The position numbers and the translations under genes were made by a program. 64,000 nucleotides of DNA from Nocardia fusca NBRC 14340 (GTDB taxonomy: Bacteria > Actinomycetota > Actinomycetes > Mycobacteriales > Mycobacteriaceae). How positions within the stretch are numbered: the stretch's first letter is position 1; each line of letters opens with the position of its first letter. The DNA is taken from the NCBI RefSeq assembly GCF_001618425.1, contig NZ_BDCU01000017.1, forward strand, positions 310,001-374,000, given 5' to 3'. The notes below the pieces were generated by a model. The model was given only the letters and a program-made list of their open reading frames with translations. It was not told the origin of the DNA and did not search any database. Shown piece by piece: positions 47,164 to 60,791 of the stretch.

Positions 47164-49788
47164 TCATCCGGCGTCCGGTGCCGGTGCTTCCTCGTCGCCG
47201 CCGCCCCGGATCGACCACAGCAGGCCGTCGAGTTCGTCCGGTTTGACCAGCACATCGCGCGCCTTGGACCCTTCGCTCGGCCCGACCACGCCCCGGGTCT
47301 CCATCAGGTCCATCAGGCGGCCCGCCTTCGCGAACCCGACCCGCAACTTGCGCTGCAGCATGGACGTGGACCCGAACTGCGAGGTGACCACCAGTTCCAC
47401 CGCCTGCAGGAACACCTCGAGGTCGTCGCCGATATCGGGGTCGACATCCTTCTTCTCCCCGGCCTTGGCCGCGGTGACGCCCTCGGTGTACTCCGGTTCG
47501 GCCTGATTCTTGGTGAACTCGACGACCCCGTGGATCTCCTCGTCGCTGATGAAGGCGCCCTGCAACCGGGTCGGCTTACCGGCACCCATCGGCAGGAACA
47601 GGCCGTCGCCCATACCGATGAGTTTCTCGGCGCCGGGCTGGTCGAGGATCACGCGGGAATCGGTGAGCGAGGAGGTCGCGAACGCCAGCCGTGACGGCAC
47701 ATTGGTCTTGATCAGGCCGGTCACCACATCCACCGACGGCCGCTGGGTGGCCAGCACCAGATGGATACCGGCGGCCCGCGCCTTCTGGGTGATCCGGACG
47801 ATGGCGTCCTCGACGTCGCGGGGCGCGGTCATCATCAGATCGGCGAGTTCGTCGACGATGGCCAGAATGTAGGGATAGGGCCGGTACACCCGTTCGCTAC
47901 CCAGCGGCGTGGTGATGGCACCGGATTTCACCTTGCGGTTGAAATCGTCGATATGGCGGACCTTGCTGGCCTGCATGTCCTGATACCGCTGTTCCATCTC
48001 CTCCACCAGCCAGGCCAGCGCTGCGGCGGCCTTCTTCGGCTGGGTGATGATGGGCGTGATCAGATGCGGGATTCCCTCGTAGGGGGTCAGTTCCACCATC
48101 TTCGGGTCGATCAGGATCATCCGGACCTCGTCGGGGGTGGCCCGCTGCAACAGCGACACCAGCATCGAGTTCACGAAACTCGACTTACCGGAGCCGGTGG
48201 AGCCCGCGACCAGCAGATGCGGCATCTTGGCCAGATTGGCCGAGACGAACTCGCCCTCGATATTCTTACCGAGGCCGATGACCAGCGGATGATGATCGTT
48301 GCGGGTGGCCGGCGCGGTGAGCACGTCGGCGAGGCGGACCAGTTCCCGGTCGGCATTGGGCACCTCGATACCGACGGCGGATTTCCCGGGGATCGGCGCG
48401 AGCAGGCGCACGTTCTCGGTCGCCACGGCGTAGGCGATATTGCGGGTCAGCGCGGTGATCTTCTCGACTTTCACGCCGGGCCCGAGTTCCACCTCGTAGC
48501 GGGTGACGGTCGGGCCCCGGACGAAACCGGTGACCGCGGCATCGATCTTGAACTGCACCAGTACCTCGGTGATCGCCTCGATCATCGATTCGTTGGCGGC
48601 ACTGCGCTTCCGGGGCGGGTCGCCCTCGACCAGCAGATCGATCGGCGGCAGTGTGTAATCACCCTCGGTGACCCGGTCGGTGACGAACTCCGGATCCGGA
48701 AGCGGCGGCGGGGTCTGATCGACCACCGCGGGCGCGGCGGGTTTGCGCTTCTTGCGCTGTGCGGGTTGTTCGCCGTCCGGGGCGGCGGTGATCGGTTTGG
48801 CGTCGCGCAGGGGCGGCTCGGCCGCGGATCCCGCGAATTCGTCGGCCGGGTAGTTCTCGGCGGGAGTGCGGCGGCGGCGGCGAGATCTGGTGGGAGCCTC
48901 CCCGGCGCCGGTCTCGTACTCGTCGACCGGATCGTGGCCGTCCCGGTAGTCCGCCTCGCCCTCGTAACCGGGGGCGCCGAAGAATTCGCGCAGTCGCTGC
49001 GGCGCCTCGCGCACCGTCGTGCCGGTCACCAGCAGCACACCGAACACCATCGCCAGCAACAGTATCGGCACCGACAGCCAGGCGGTGAGGCCATCGGTCA
49101 CCGGGCCACCGATGACGAATCCCACGAACCCGGCCCCATCGGCACGCCCGGCGGCGTCGGTGGGGGCACCGTCGGCGATATGCCACAGTCCGAGCAACGG
49201 CAACCCGATCAGCAGACCGCCCAGCACCAGCCGGGGCCGGATCTCCGGGCGGGGTTCGGTACGCATGAGCACCACCGCGATACCGGAGGCGACGAACGGC
49301 AGCAGCGCCGAGGCCGAACCGGTGACCGCACGAATGACCGCGTCCACGGCCCGCCCGATCGGCCCGCCGGCGGACAACCAGACAGCGGCCGCGATCACCG
49401 CGCTGAGCGCGATCAAACCGAGAGCGACCCCGTCGCGCCGATGACCGTGCTCGATCTCCCCGGCCCGGCCGATGGCCCGGGTGGTGGCGCCCAGGCCACG
49501 GGCGGCCATGGTCCAGCCGCTGCCCACCATCCGGCCGAACACCGCCAGCGGCGCCGTGTCGGAACGTCGTGCGGCGGTGGGCCGGCGCGCCGCGGTGCGG
49601 CGGGGACGGGCGCCGTTGGCCGGGCGCGGGGCCGCCTTACGTGTGGTTCTACGAGCCGGACCCTGGGCCGCGGCCGCGCCGGCCGCGCCGCGTGTACTAC
49701 CCGAACGAGAACGCGCCGCGGTGGTCCGCCCCCGAGCCGATCCCGCCCGCGCACCAGGTGTGGTCGTGCCGCGGGACTTACCTGCCAT
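47164..49788 (-). CDS. ftsK: DNA translocase FtsK
   Basis: The 874-residue translocase pumps chromosomal DNA at the division septum. After a basic Ala/Arg-rich segment (about 100 residues) come four membrane helices, a disordered linker, and the motor: alpha domain ([18 protein letters not shown]), Walker [10 protein letters not shown], Walker [14 protein letters not shown], and the C-terminal gamma winged helix ([20 protein letters not shown]). ATG at 49788. Confidence 0.94.
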   Translation of the reverse strand: MAGKSRGTTTPGARAGSARGRTTAARSRSGSTRGAAGAAAAQGPARRTTRKAAPRPANGARPRRTAARRPTAARRSDTAPLAVFGRMVGSGWTMAARGLGATTRAIGRAGEIEHGHRRDGVALGLIALSAVIAAAVWLSAGGPIGRAVDAVIRAVTGSASALLPFVASGIAVVLMRTEPRPEIRPRLVLGGLLIGLPLLGLWHIADGAPTDAAGRADGAGFVGFVIGGPVTDGLTAWLSVPILLLAMVFGVLLVTGTTVREAPQRLREFFGAPGYEGEADYRDGHDPVDEYETGAGEAPTRSRRRRRTPAENYPADEFAGSAAEPPLRDAKPITAAPDGEQPAQRKKRKPAAPAVVDQTPPPLPDPEFVTDRVTEGDYTLPPIDLLVEGDPPRKRSAANESMIEAITEVLVQFKIDAAVTGFVRGPTVTRYEVELGPGVKVEKITALTRNIAYAVATENVRLLAPIPGKSAVGIEVPNADRELVRLADVLTAPATRNDHHPLVIGLGKNIEGEFVSANLAKMPHLLVAGSTGSGKSSFVNSMLVSLLQRATPDEVRMILIDPKMVELTPYEGIPHLITPIITQPKKAAAALAWLVEEMEQRYQDMQASKVRHIDDFNRKVKSGAITTPLGSERVYRPYPYILAIVDELADLMMTAPRDVEDAIVRITQKARAAGIHLVLATQRPSVDVVTGLIKTNVPSRLAFATSSLTDSRVILDQPGAEKLIGMGDGLFLPMGAGKPTRLQGAFISDEEIHGVVEFTKNQAEPEYTEGVTAAKAGEKKDVDPDIGDDLEVFLQAVELVVTSQFGSTSMLQRKLRVGFAKAGRLMDLMETRGVVGPSEGSKARDVLVKPDELDGLLWSIRGGGDEEAPAPDAG

Positions 49789-49904
49789 GGCCTCAGGCTA
49801 GCCGCAACAACCCCATCCGGACCATCCGCAACACTGGTTACCGCCGCCCCGGCGGTGTCCGCCTACGGCCCGCGCCGAGCGGCCGGCCGGTCGCCGCGGG
49901 GTGA

Positions 49905-50010
49905 TCGGCGGCGGCGATTCGTGCCTGGACCGCCGTCGATCCGGCGAGCGACCGGTCCACGCTGGAGGCGTTGGTCGACGGGTTCGGTCCCGATTCGGAC
50001 ATTGGGCCGC
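49905..50010 (+). pseudogene. Possible coding remnant upstream of ftsK
   Basis: One plus-strand frame after a TGA reads IRAWTAVDPASDRSTLEALV and on to DGFGPDSDIG with clear G/C bias at third positions, like a real protein fragment. It has no recognised start and degrades after about 34 codons. It lies in the 255-base gap between ftsK and the TIGR03085 gene; nothing else is seen in that gap. Confidence 0.25.
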
Positions 50011-50043
50011 CTCGCCCGCGCGCGTGTTCTCCGCCCGCGGCGC

Positions 50044-50661
50044 TCAGATGGAGCGGTCGAGTTCTAGTACCTGCCGGACCGCGTCGGGTTCGCCGGCCGT
50101 TTCGATCCGGACCTGATCGCGTCCGAAGGCGTGCAGCAGCAATTCGGACGGCTCACCGGTCAGCGTCACCACCGGCCCGCTGCCGTCCACGATCCGGGCC
50201 CGTTCCCCGCCGGGCGTCGAGAACTCCACCGGTACCGGCGATTTCCGGTACGCCATCTTCCCCATCTTGCGCACCGTCGCCCACAGCCGCCGCTGATCCT
50301 CGGCCGGCAGTTGCCGCGGTTCCCAGCCCGGGCTCGCCCGGCGGACATCCTCGTGATGGACGAACATCTCGCCGAGATTGGCGATCGCGTCCACCGGGCG
50401 CAGCGGTGACCACCAGGGCGGCCCGGTACGGATCTTGTCCAGCAGTTCGTCGAACTCCCGGCCGGCCGCTTTGTCCTGCACCTTCTGCAGATAGCCGGCG
50501 AAGGGCGCCAACATGATTCCCGGTGCGGCGTCGGGCCGTCGCTCCCGGACCACCAGGTGCGCCGCGAGGTCGCGTACCGTCCACTCACCGCATAGGGTGG
50601 GCGCGTCCGGGCCGGTGCCCTTCATCGTTTCGACCAATGCACGGCGTTCACGCTGAGCCAT
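50044..50661 (-). CDS. TIGR03085 / DinB-like mycothiol-dependent-type protein
   Basis: The 205-residue product has the actinobacterial TIGR03085 pattern: ERRALVETMKGTGPDAPTLC, then WTVRDLAAHLVVRERRPDAA, and the metal-type motif EMFVHHEDVRRASP. Such DinB-fold proteins often bind a divalent metal through three histidines and some use mycothiol; function here is unknown. ATG at 50661 or GTG at 50667. Confidence 0.82.
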   Translation of the reverse strand: MAQRERRALVETMKGTGPDAPTLCGEWTVRDLAAHLVVRERRPDAAPGIMLAPFAGYLQKVQDKAAGREFDELLDKIRTGPPWWSPLRPVDAIANLGEMFVHHEDVRRASPGWEPRQLPAEDQRRLWATVRKMGKMAYRKSPVPVEFSTPGGERARIVDGSGPVVTLTGEPSELLLHAFGRDQVRIETAGEPDAVRQVLELDRSI

Positions 50662-50791
50662 GTTCACACGATGAATCTAGCCGAGACCCAGCCATCGGGG
50701 AGGGAACGTGTTGCCGATCCGGTTGCTCACCGGCAGAGATGCTCTGTACTTTGTCATTCGGTCCATAAGGGTCGTGGACCGAAATACACAG

Positions 50792-51187
50792 ATGGGAACA
50801 CCTTTGAAGAAGATTCTCACCGTTGCCGCCGTTCTGGTGGCGACCATCGGCTCGATGTTCGTCGCTTCGGTGACGCCGGCGCACGCCCAGTACAGCAGTT
50901 ACTACGGCGCCATCGCGGTGTCCCTGTCGACCGGCAACTACGGCTGGTCCTACGACTACGACAGCTACTCCGAGGCCGAGTCGGCCGCGGTCGACAGCTG
51001 TGGTGCCGCCGACTGCGTCGCCAAGATCTCCTGGCGCAACGGATGTGGCGCGCTGGCGGTTTCGGACAGCTGGCTGAGCTACGGCTCCGGCGCCACCAAG
51101 GCCGCTGCCCGGTCCGAGGCGCTGGCCAACAACCCGGGCAACGCCTACATCGAGCACTGGAACTGCACTTCCGGCTACGACCTGTGA
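50792..51187 (+). CDS. Secreted DUF4189 domain protein
   Basis: After a signal peptide (KKILTVAAVLVATIGSMFVA, cleavage after AHA) the mature part of about 98 residues is a DUF4189 domain: YYGAIAVSLSTGNYGWSYDY, paired cysteines (CGAADC, NGCGA, HWNC). Such small exported proteins are common in Nocardia and have no known role. ATG at 50792 lacks a ribosome site, whereas TTG at 50804 follows GATGGGA and begins exactly at the signal peptide, so TTG may be the true start. Confidence 0.82.
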   Translation: MGTPLKKILTVAAVLVATIGSMFVASVTPAHAQYSSYYGAIAVSLSTGNYGWSYDYDSYSEAESAAVDSCGAADCVAKISWRNGCGALAVSDSWLSYGSGATKAAARSEALANNPGNAYIEHWNCTSGYDL

Positions 51188-51254
51188 GTTCGTACCGACC
51201 ACATCTTCCGGCCGGCGCCGAACTCGCCGACTACACCGTAGGGGAATCAGAACT

Positions 51255-51815
51255 GTGAAAATTCGACCGATCCGGGTCGTGGCCGCCGCGACAATGGCCG
51301 CCGCCGCCCTGACCTTCACCGCGTGCTCGTCCACCGAGGACTCCTCGACCGAGGCCGCCGCGACCAGCACCGAGGCCGCCGCCGAGTTCGAATCGGGTAA
51401 AACCCAGGACGGCCGGGAGGAGGGCAAGGCGCCGACCACCACACCCGCGCCGAATCTGCCCAAGCCCACGGCCGAGGAACTCAACGACAAGATCAACCGG
51501 GCGCTCGACGGCTCGGTCGGCGAAGACGAGAAGCTGGCCTGGATCGAGGACGCCGAACAGGATCCGCAGCTGGTCGACAAGCTGGTCGAGGCGGCCAAGA
51601 AGAACGAGGTCACCGTCAAGATCACCAATGTCGGCGAACCGGTCGACGGCAAGGTGACCGCCGATGCCGATGTGACCATCGGCGGCAGCCCGGTGGAGAA
51701 CGCGACCGTCGATTTCGTGGCCGAAGGCGATCAGTGGAAGATCGCGCACGGATTCGCGTGCAATATCGTCAAGTCCGCGCAGCTGGATTCGGCGGCCTGC
51801 CAGGCCGACTCCTGA
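51255..51815 (+). CDS. Lipoprotein with MTB12-like domain
   Basis: The 186-residue product has a lipoprotein signal with lipobox TFTAC, a Ser/Thr/Glu-rich linker of about 50 residues, and a domain like low-molecular-weight antigen MTB12 (NTF2-like): LNDKINRALDGSVGEDEKLA, NVGEPVDGKVTADADVTIGG. MTB12 is exported in mycobacteria, function unknown. GTG start at 51255. A terminator follows. Confidence 0.82.
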   Translation: MKIRPIRVVAAATMAAAALTFTACSSTEDSSTEAAATSTEAAAEFESGKTQDGREEGKAPTTTPAPNLPKPTAEELNDKINRALDGSVGEDEKLAWIEDAEQDPQLVDKLVEAAKKNEVTVKITNVGEPVDGKVTADADVTIGGSPVENATVDFVAEGDQWKIAHGFACNIVKSAQLDSAACQADS

Positions 51816-51841
51816 GCTACGCCTAGGGCCGCAGAGACGAG

Positions 51842-51875
51842 AAACCGCCGGAGGGCTCAGCCCTCCGGCGGTTTT
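51842..51875. terminator. Strong bidirectional terminator
   Basis: A 16-base perfect stem (arms 51842-51857 and 51859-51874) with A-rich and T-rich ends (GAAAC and GTTTTC) lies between the lipoprotein gene and the convergent RNase J gene. It reads as a classic terminator on both strands. Confidence 0.88.
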
Positions 51876-51886
51876 CGGTCGTTCGG

Positions 51887-54891
<3,005 letters not shown>

Positions 54892-54916
54892 TCAAAAATG
54901 GCGTCACACTGGTGTC

Positions 54917-55363
54917 ATGGATTTGACCAAATACACCGCGGGCATCCGCGAGGACCTGGTGGCCGCAGCTGCCCTGGGTGACGAGAAAACGCAGGCCACG
55001 GCCGCCGCGCTGGCCGGCGCGGTGGAGAACTCGGCCCGGCTGGCCCTGCTCTCGGCCCTCACCGAACTCGCCGATACCGTCAGCGCCGAACTGGGCGACC
55101 GCACCGTGCGTGTCTCCCTGCACGGCACCGAAGCCGATATCGAAGTGCGACGCGCCCCGGCCGGCGACAACCCGAGCTTCGAGGAGATGACCGGCGATAT
55201 CAGCCGGGTCACCCTGCGTCTGGTCGAACAGGTGAAGGCGCGTGCCGAGGAAGCCGCCGCGCAGAGCGGGCAGTCGTTGAACTCCTGGATGTCCGGAGTG
55301 GTGTCCGGCGCGCTGCGCGACCAGATGCGGGGCGGCTACGGCAGCGCCAAACGCGAAGAGTAG
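54917..55363 (+). CDS. Ribbon-helix-helix / HicB-like protein
   Basis: The 148-residue product is helical with a C-terminal segment AAAQSGQSLNSWMSGVVSGA typical of ribbon-helix-helix (Arc/HicB-like) DNA-binding domains. The middle (DRTVRVSLHGTEADIEVRRA) is a small beta part. No toxin gene is adjacent, so it may be a free-standing regulator. It is divergent from dapA across 148 bases. Confidence 0.65.
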   Translation: MDLTKYTAGIREDLVAAAALGDEKTQATAAALAGAVENSARLALLSALTELADTVSAELGDRTVRVSLHGTEADIEVRRAPAGDNPSFEEMTGDISRVTLRLVEQVKARAEEAAAQSGQSLNSWMSGVVSGALRDQMRGGYGSAKREE

Positions 55364-55448
55364 TCCTGGTCACCGGGCACCGCAGCACCGACCGCACTCG
55401 ACGTCCCGGCCCACCTCGTGCACTGCCGAGCGCAGTAATCCGCCCGGA

Positions 55449-55901
55449 TCAGCCCATCAGCCCGGCGGCCACCGTGGCGCCCAGCTCCCAGCAGCGCTCG
55501 AGATCGCCCTTCGCCGGTTTGCCCATCACCACCACCGGACTCACCGCCTTGACCCACCCGAGCCCGGTGGTTATCGATTCCACACCCCGCTCGGCACCTT
55601 CGGTGCCCTCGTTCCCGTGGATGTACAACCCGTACGGCCGGCCACGGGTGCTGTCCAGGCACGGGTAGTAGCAGGTGTCGAACGCGTGCTTCAACGCACC
55701 GGACATGTAGCCCAGATTGGCCGGAGTGCCCAGCAGATAGCCGTCGGCGGCCAGCATTTCGCCGGGAGTGAGCGCCAATGCCGCGCGGCGGACCACGTCG
55801 ACCCCTTCGATCTCCGGGTCGGTCGCCCCCGCCAAAACCGCTTCGAACATCGCCTGCATATGCGGGGACGGCGTGTGATGGACGATCAGCAACCTCGGCA
55901 C
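55449..55901 (-). CDS. Flavodoxin-like NAD(P)H-dependent oxidoreductase
   Basis: The 150-residue product opens with LLIVHHTPSPHMQAMFEAVL (flavin phosphate loop type) and has LGTPANLGYMSGALKHAFDT, the flavodoxin-fold FMN-binding loop. It probably binds FMN and reduces quinones or metals. GTG at 55901 is the only start that keeps the fold's first strand. Confidence 0.82.
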   Translation of the reverse strand: MPRLLIVHHTPSPHMQAMFEAVLAGATDPEIEGVDVVRRAALALTPGEMLAADGYLLGTPANLGYMSGALKHAFDTCYYPCLDSTRGRPYGLYIHGNEGTEGAERGVESITTGLGWVKAVSPVVVMGKPAKGDLERCWELGATVAAGLMG

Positions 55902-55932
55902 CTCGCCGAGCCTAACGGCTCCCGGCGGCGGT

Positions 55933-57507
<1,575 letters not shown>

Positions 57508-58608
57508 TCAGAAGAGGATCACCTGGCGGAGGGCGTGTCCGGCGGCGAGTTCGTCCATGGCGGCGTTGACATCCGCCAGCCCGATCCGGGCGGAGATCAG
57601 TTTCTCCACCGGGAGCCGGCCGTCGCGCCACATCCGGACGTACTCCGGGATATCGCGCGACGGGACCGCCGAGCCGAGGTAGCTGCCGACGATCGAGCGG
57701 CCCTGGGCCACCAGGCCCAGGGGTGAGATGGTCGCGCGGGCGTCGGGGGCGGGCAGACCCACCGTCACGGTGACACCGCCGGGCGCGGTGGCCGCGACCG
57801 CGCTCTCGAAGGCCCGGGCGGAGCCGACCGCTTCGACGACGACTTCCGCCTGGACACCCTGGTCGGCGACTTCGGCGGGCGTGTACGCGCTCCCGGCCCC
57901 GAGTTCGCGGGCCAGCGCCAGCTTGTCCGGGACCGTGTCGACGGCGATGACCTCCCGGACACCCAGGGAGACCGCCACCAAGACGGCCGCCATACCCACA
58001 CCGCCGAGGCCCACCACCATGACCCGGTCGGTCGCGGCCGGTTTCGCCGAGTTCAGCAGGGCACCGCCGCCGGTCAGGACCGCGCAGCCGAGCACGGCGG
58101 CGACTTCCGGCGGCACGTCGTCGTCCACCGGCACCACGGAACGCCGGTCCACCACCGCGTGGGTCGCGAACCCGGAGACTCCGAGATGGTGCTGTACTTC
58201 GGCGCCGTCGCGGCGCAGTCGCCGGCCGCCACCGAGCAGTTCGCCCGCGTTGTTGGCCGCGCTGCCGGGAATACACGGGGTCCGGCCGCCGGAAGCGCAT
58301 CCGGCGCATTCGCCGCAGCGCGGTAGGAAGGTCATCACGACCCGCCGGCCGACGGGCAGGTCTACGCCGGGACCCGCCTGGACGACCTTGCCCGCCGCTT
58401 CGTGTCCGAGCAGCATCGGCACCGGTCGCACCCGGTTGCCGTCGACCACCGAGAGGTCGGAGTGGCAGAGGCCGGCGGCTTCGATGCGCACCAGGATCTC
58501 GCCGGGCCCCGGGTCGGCGAGCTCGAGTTCGCTGATGGTGATCGGCGCCGACTCGGCGTACGGCACCGGCGCGCCGATCCGTTCCAGGACTGCCCCACGA
58601 ATTCTCAT
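57508..58608 (-). CDS. Zinc-dependent alcohol dehydrogenase (MDR family)
   Basis: The 366-residue enzyme is a medium-chain dehydrogenase like mycobacterial AdhD/mycothiol-type enzymes. Catalytic zinc ligands are the Cys of GLCHSDLSVV and His-Glu of GHEAAG; the structural zinc lobe has CGECAGCASGGRTPC. The NAD motif is VVGLGGVGMAAV. Substrate unknown. ATG at 58608; divergent from the VOC gene. Confidence 0.88.
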   Translation of the reverse strand: MRIRGAVLERIGAPVPYAESAPITISELELADPGPGEILVRIEAAGLCHSDLSVVDGNRVRPVPMLLGHEAAGKVVQAGPGVDLPVGRRVVMTFLPRCGECAGCASGGRTPCIPGSAANNAGELLGGGRRLRRDGAEVQHHLGVSGFATHAVVDRRSVVPVDDDVPPEVAAVLGCAVLTGGGALLNSAKPAATDRVMVVGLGGVGMAAVLVAVSLGVREVIAVDTVPDKLALARELGAGSAYTPAEVADQGVQAEVVVEAVGSARAFESAVAATAPGGVTVTVGLPAPDARATISPLGLVAQGRSIVGSYLGSAVPSRDIPEYVRMWRDGRLPVEKLISARIGLADVNAAMDELAAGHALRQVILF

Positions 58609-58746
58609 GGTCACCACGGTAGGCCGCGCTCGGGTTTCGATCATGATCCGGTTCGGACTATTCTCCTGTGCCGTGATGGTGCTCCCGTTGGCCGCCTTGT
58701 ACCGAGCCCGGGGTCGGGACCAGCACGACTTCGAGGAGATATTCCT

Positions 58747-59142
58747 TTGTCCGTTCAGTTCAACCACACCATTGTCGGATGCCGTGACAACCGGGAATCG
58801 GCCGAATTCTGGGGCGATATCCTGGGCGTGGAACCGGGCGCCCCATGGGGCCACTTCATTCCCCTGGTCACCGCCAACGGGGTCACGTTCGATTTCGCGA
58901 ACGTTCCTCCGCATATCGCCGAGATCCAGGGCCAGCACTACGCGTTCCTGGTCTCGGAGCAGGAGTTCGACGCCGCCTACGCCAAGATCCAGCGGTACGG
59001 TCTCGAGCACTGGGCCGACCCGCAGCAGAAGGCCGCGGGCGAGATCAACCACAACGACGGCGGGCGCGGCGTCTACTTCTTGGACCCCAGCGGTCACTAT
59101 ATGGAGTTGATCACCGTGCCCTACGGAGGATGGCCGGTCTAG
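58747..59142 (+). CDS. VOC (glyoxalase/dioxygenase) superfamily protein
   Basis: The 131-residue single-domain VOC protein begins VQFNHTIVGCRDNRESAEFW (first metal histidine) and ends with VYFLDPSGHYMELIT (second histidine and glutamate). Relatives isomerise, dioxygenate or bind antibiotics. A TTG start at 58747 fits a GAGGAG site 8 bases upstream; no other start suits. It converges with the MFS gene after 2 bases. Confidence 0.83.
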   Translation: MSVQFNHTIVGCRDNRESAEFWGDILGVEPGAPWGHFIPLVTANGVTFDFANVPPHIAEIQGQHYAFLVSEQEFDAAYAKIQRYGLEHWADPQQKAAGEINHNDGGRGVYFLDPSGHYMELITVPYGGWPV

Positions 59143-59144
59143 CC

Positions 59145-60344
59145 CTACCGGGTGCCGCGGCGCAATCCCAGCGTCGCGGCACCCAGGCAGGCCACCGCGA
59201 CGACACCCACGAACCAGGGGAACACCGTGTGCAGGCCCCAGGTGGTGGCGGCCCAGCCCGCGAGGACGGTCGGCAGCGCCATGGAGGTGTAGGCGAGCAG
59301 GTAGTAGGCCGACATGGTCTCGCCCCGCCGGTGTTCGGGCACCACGTGCGAGAGGTGGCGCAGCGACCCACCGAATCCGAGGCCGAAGGTGGCACCGAGC
59401 AGGACACCGGCCGTCAGCACCGCGACCCAGTTGTGCGTACCGAGCGCGGGCACGGTCAGGACCAGGGCGACGGCCATTCCGATATCGCCGCCGACGGCCG
59501 CACGCCGCGCCGGAATGGCGGTGGCGAACAACTGGACGAGCGCGGCCGCCGTCGCGGTCGCCGCCACCACGACTCCGCCGAAGACGAGGTTGTGGATACC
59601 GGTCTGCTGCGCGGCCAGCGACGGATACAGCGACAGCAGTACGCCGAGCACCGACCACGCGGCCATGACTCCCATCGCCGCGAACCAGAAGTCGGCGCGG
59701 ATCTCGCGGGGTACGGCGGGACGGGCGATGCGGATCCGGCCGGCGACCCGCGCCGTGTGCGGTTCGCGTAATGCCAGTACCCCGGCGGTGACGAGCAGGC
59801 AGACGATACTGATCACCACGTACGGTGTGCGCAGCGGATGGGGTGCGTACTGGGCCAGCAGCGCCGAGCCCATGATGGCCACCGCCATGCCCACGTTGAA
59901 CGCGACGCCGGTGAGCTGACCCGAGCGCGCGCCGCGATGCGGTCGCAGGTCGAGCAGCGCCGCCGCGCCGGCGACCACGGTGGCGCCGACGGCCATCCCG
60001 TGCAGGGCGCGGGCCAGCAGCAGCATGGGCACGGTATCGGCGAGGACGAACACCACCAGGCCGGCGATCATCACCGCGAACGCCCCCAGCAGGACGGGTT
60101 TGCGCCCGACCACATCGGAGATCCGGCCCGAGACGAGGACGGCACCGAGGGCCGCGATCGCGTAGACCGCGAAAACAACGGTGGTGGTGAGCGGGGAGAG
60201 GTGCCATTGCTGTTCGTAGAGACCGTAGAGCGGGGCCGGTACACCGGACACCCCGAGAGCGACCCCCGTCGCGCCGAGGACGAGACCGTAGGCCCAGGGT
60301 TGGATCGTTCTGTCGTCGGTGAGTACCGCCGCTGTCGCTGTCAT
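59145..60344 (-). CDS. MFS transporter
   Basis: The 399-residue permease has 12 predicted membrane helices and the MFS loop GRISDVVGRKPVLLGA after helix 2. It resembles drug/sugar efflux carriers; the substrate is unknown. It is divergent from an ArsR-like regulator, with paired operator-like sites between, so the regulator probably controls it. Confidence 0.87.
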   Translation of the reverse strand: MTATAAVLTDDRTIQPWAYGLVLGATGVALGVSGVPAPLYGLYEQQWHLSPLTTTVVFAVYAIAALGAVLVSGRISDVVGRKPVLLGAFAVMIAGLVVFVLADTVPMLLLARALHGMAVGATVVAGAAALLDLRPHRGARSGQLTGVAFNVGMAVAIMGSALLAQYAPHPLRTPYVVISIVCLLVTAGVLALREPHTARVAGRIRIARPAVPREIRADFWFAAMGVMAAWSVLGVLLSLYPSLAAQQTGIHNLVFGGVVVAATATAAALVQLFATAIPARRAAVGGDIGMAVALVLTVPALGTHNWVAVLTAGVLLGATFGLGFGGSLRHLSHVVPEHRRGETMSAYYLLAYTSMALPTVLAGWAATTWGLHTVFPWFVGVVAVACLGAATLGLRRGTR

Positions 60345-60364
60345 GAGAACCCCGAAACAGGTAA

Positions 60365-60420
60365 GTTTGACGTTGATCGAACTGCATCGAGCCTAAACCG
60401 AGGTTCGATGATCATCAAAC
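60365..60420. promoter_or_regulatory. Paired operator-like sites of the MFS/ArsR pair
   Basis: GTTTGACGTTGATCGAAC (60365-60382) and GTTCGATGATCATCAAAC (60403-60420) share the ends GTTTGA-N5-ATCGAAC in opposite orientation, and the second is a palindrome with one mismatch. Both lie in the 91-base divergent gap. Confidence 0.6.
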
Positions 60421-60435
60421 CCGAGCGAGTAGATC

Positions 60436-60774
60436 ATGACGCAGACCACACCGACCACGGATACCCCGGCCCCGGTGGCCCCGCTCCCCGTGGTCCTGGC
60501 CGCGCTCCAGGACCCGGTGCGCCTGGAAATGGTCCGCCGCCTGCACAACGCGGACGACGCCGTACGCTGCGCCGCGCTGTACGAAGTGATCAACAAATCG
60601 ACCGCCACCCACCACTTCAAAGTGCTGCGTGAAGCCGGTGTCATCGAACGTCTGATGATCGACGGACAGACCCATCAGCGGCTGCGCACCGCCGACCTCG
60701 ACCGGGCCCTGCCCGGCCTGCTGGACTCCGTCGTCGGTGCCGCCAATCGCGCGGCCCCGGATCAGCGCGACTGA
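60436..60774 (+). CDS. ArsR-type winged-helix regulator
   Basis: The 112-residue product has a winged helix: LQDPVRLEMVRRLH, KSTATHHFKVLREAG (recognition helix) and a wing. No metal cysteines are seen, so the signal is probably organic. It is divergent from the MFS gene, which it likely represses. Confidence 0.85.
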   Translation: MTQTTPTTDTPAPVAPLPVVLAALQDPVRLEMVRRLHNADDAVRCAALYEVINKSTATHHFKVLREAGVIERLMIDGQTHQRLRTADLDRALPGLLDSVVGAANRAAPDQRD

Positions 60775-60791
60775 CTGTCCGGGCCCCTCGT

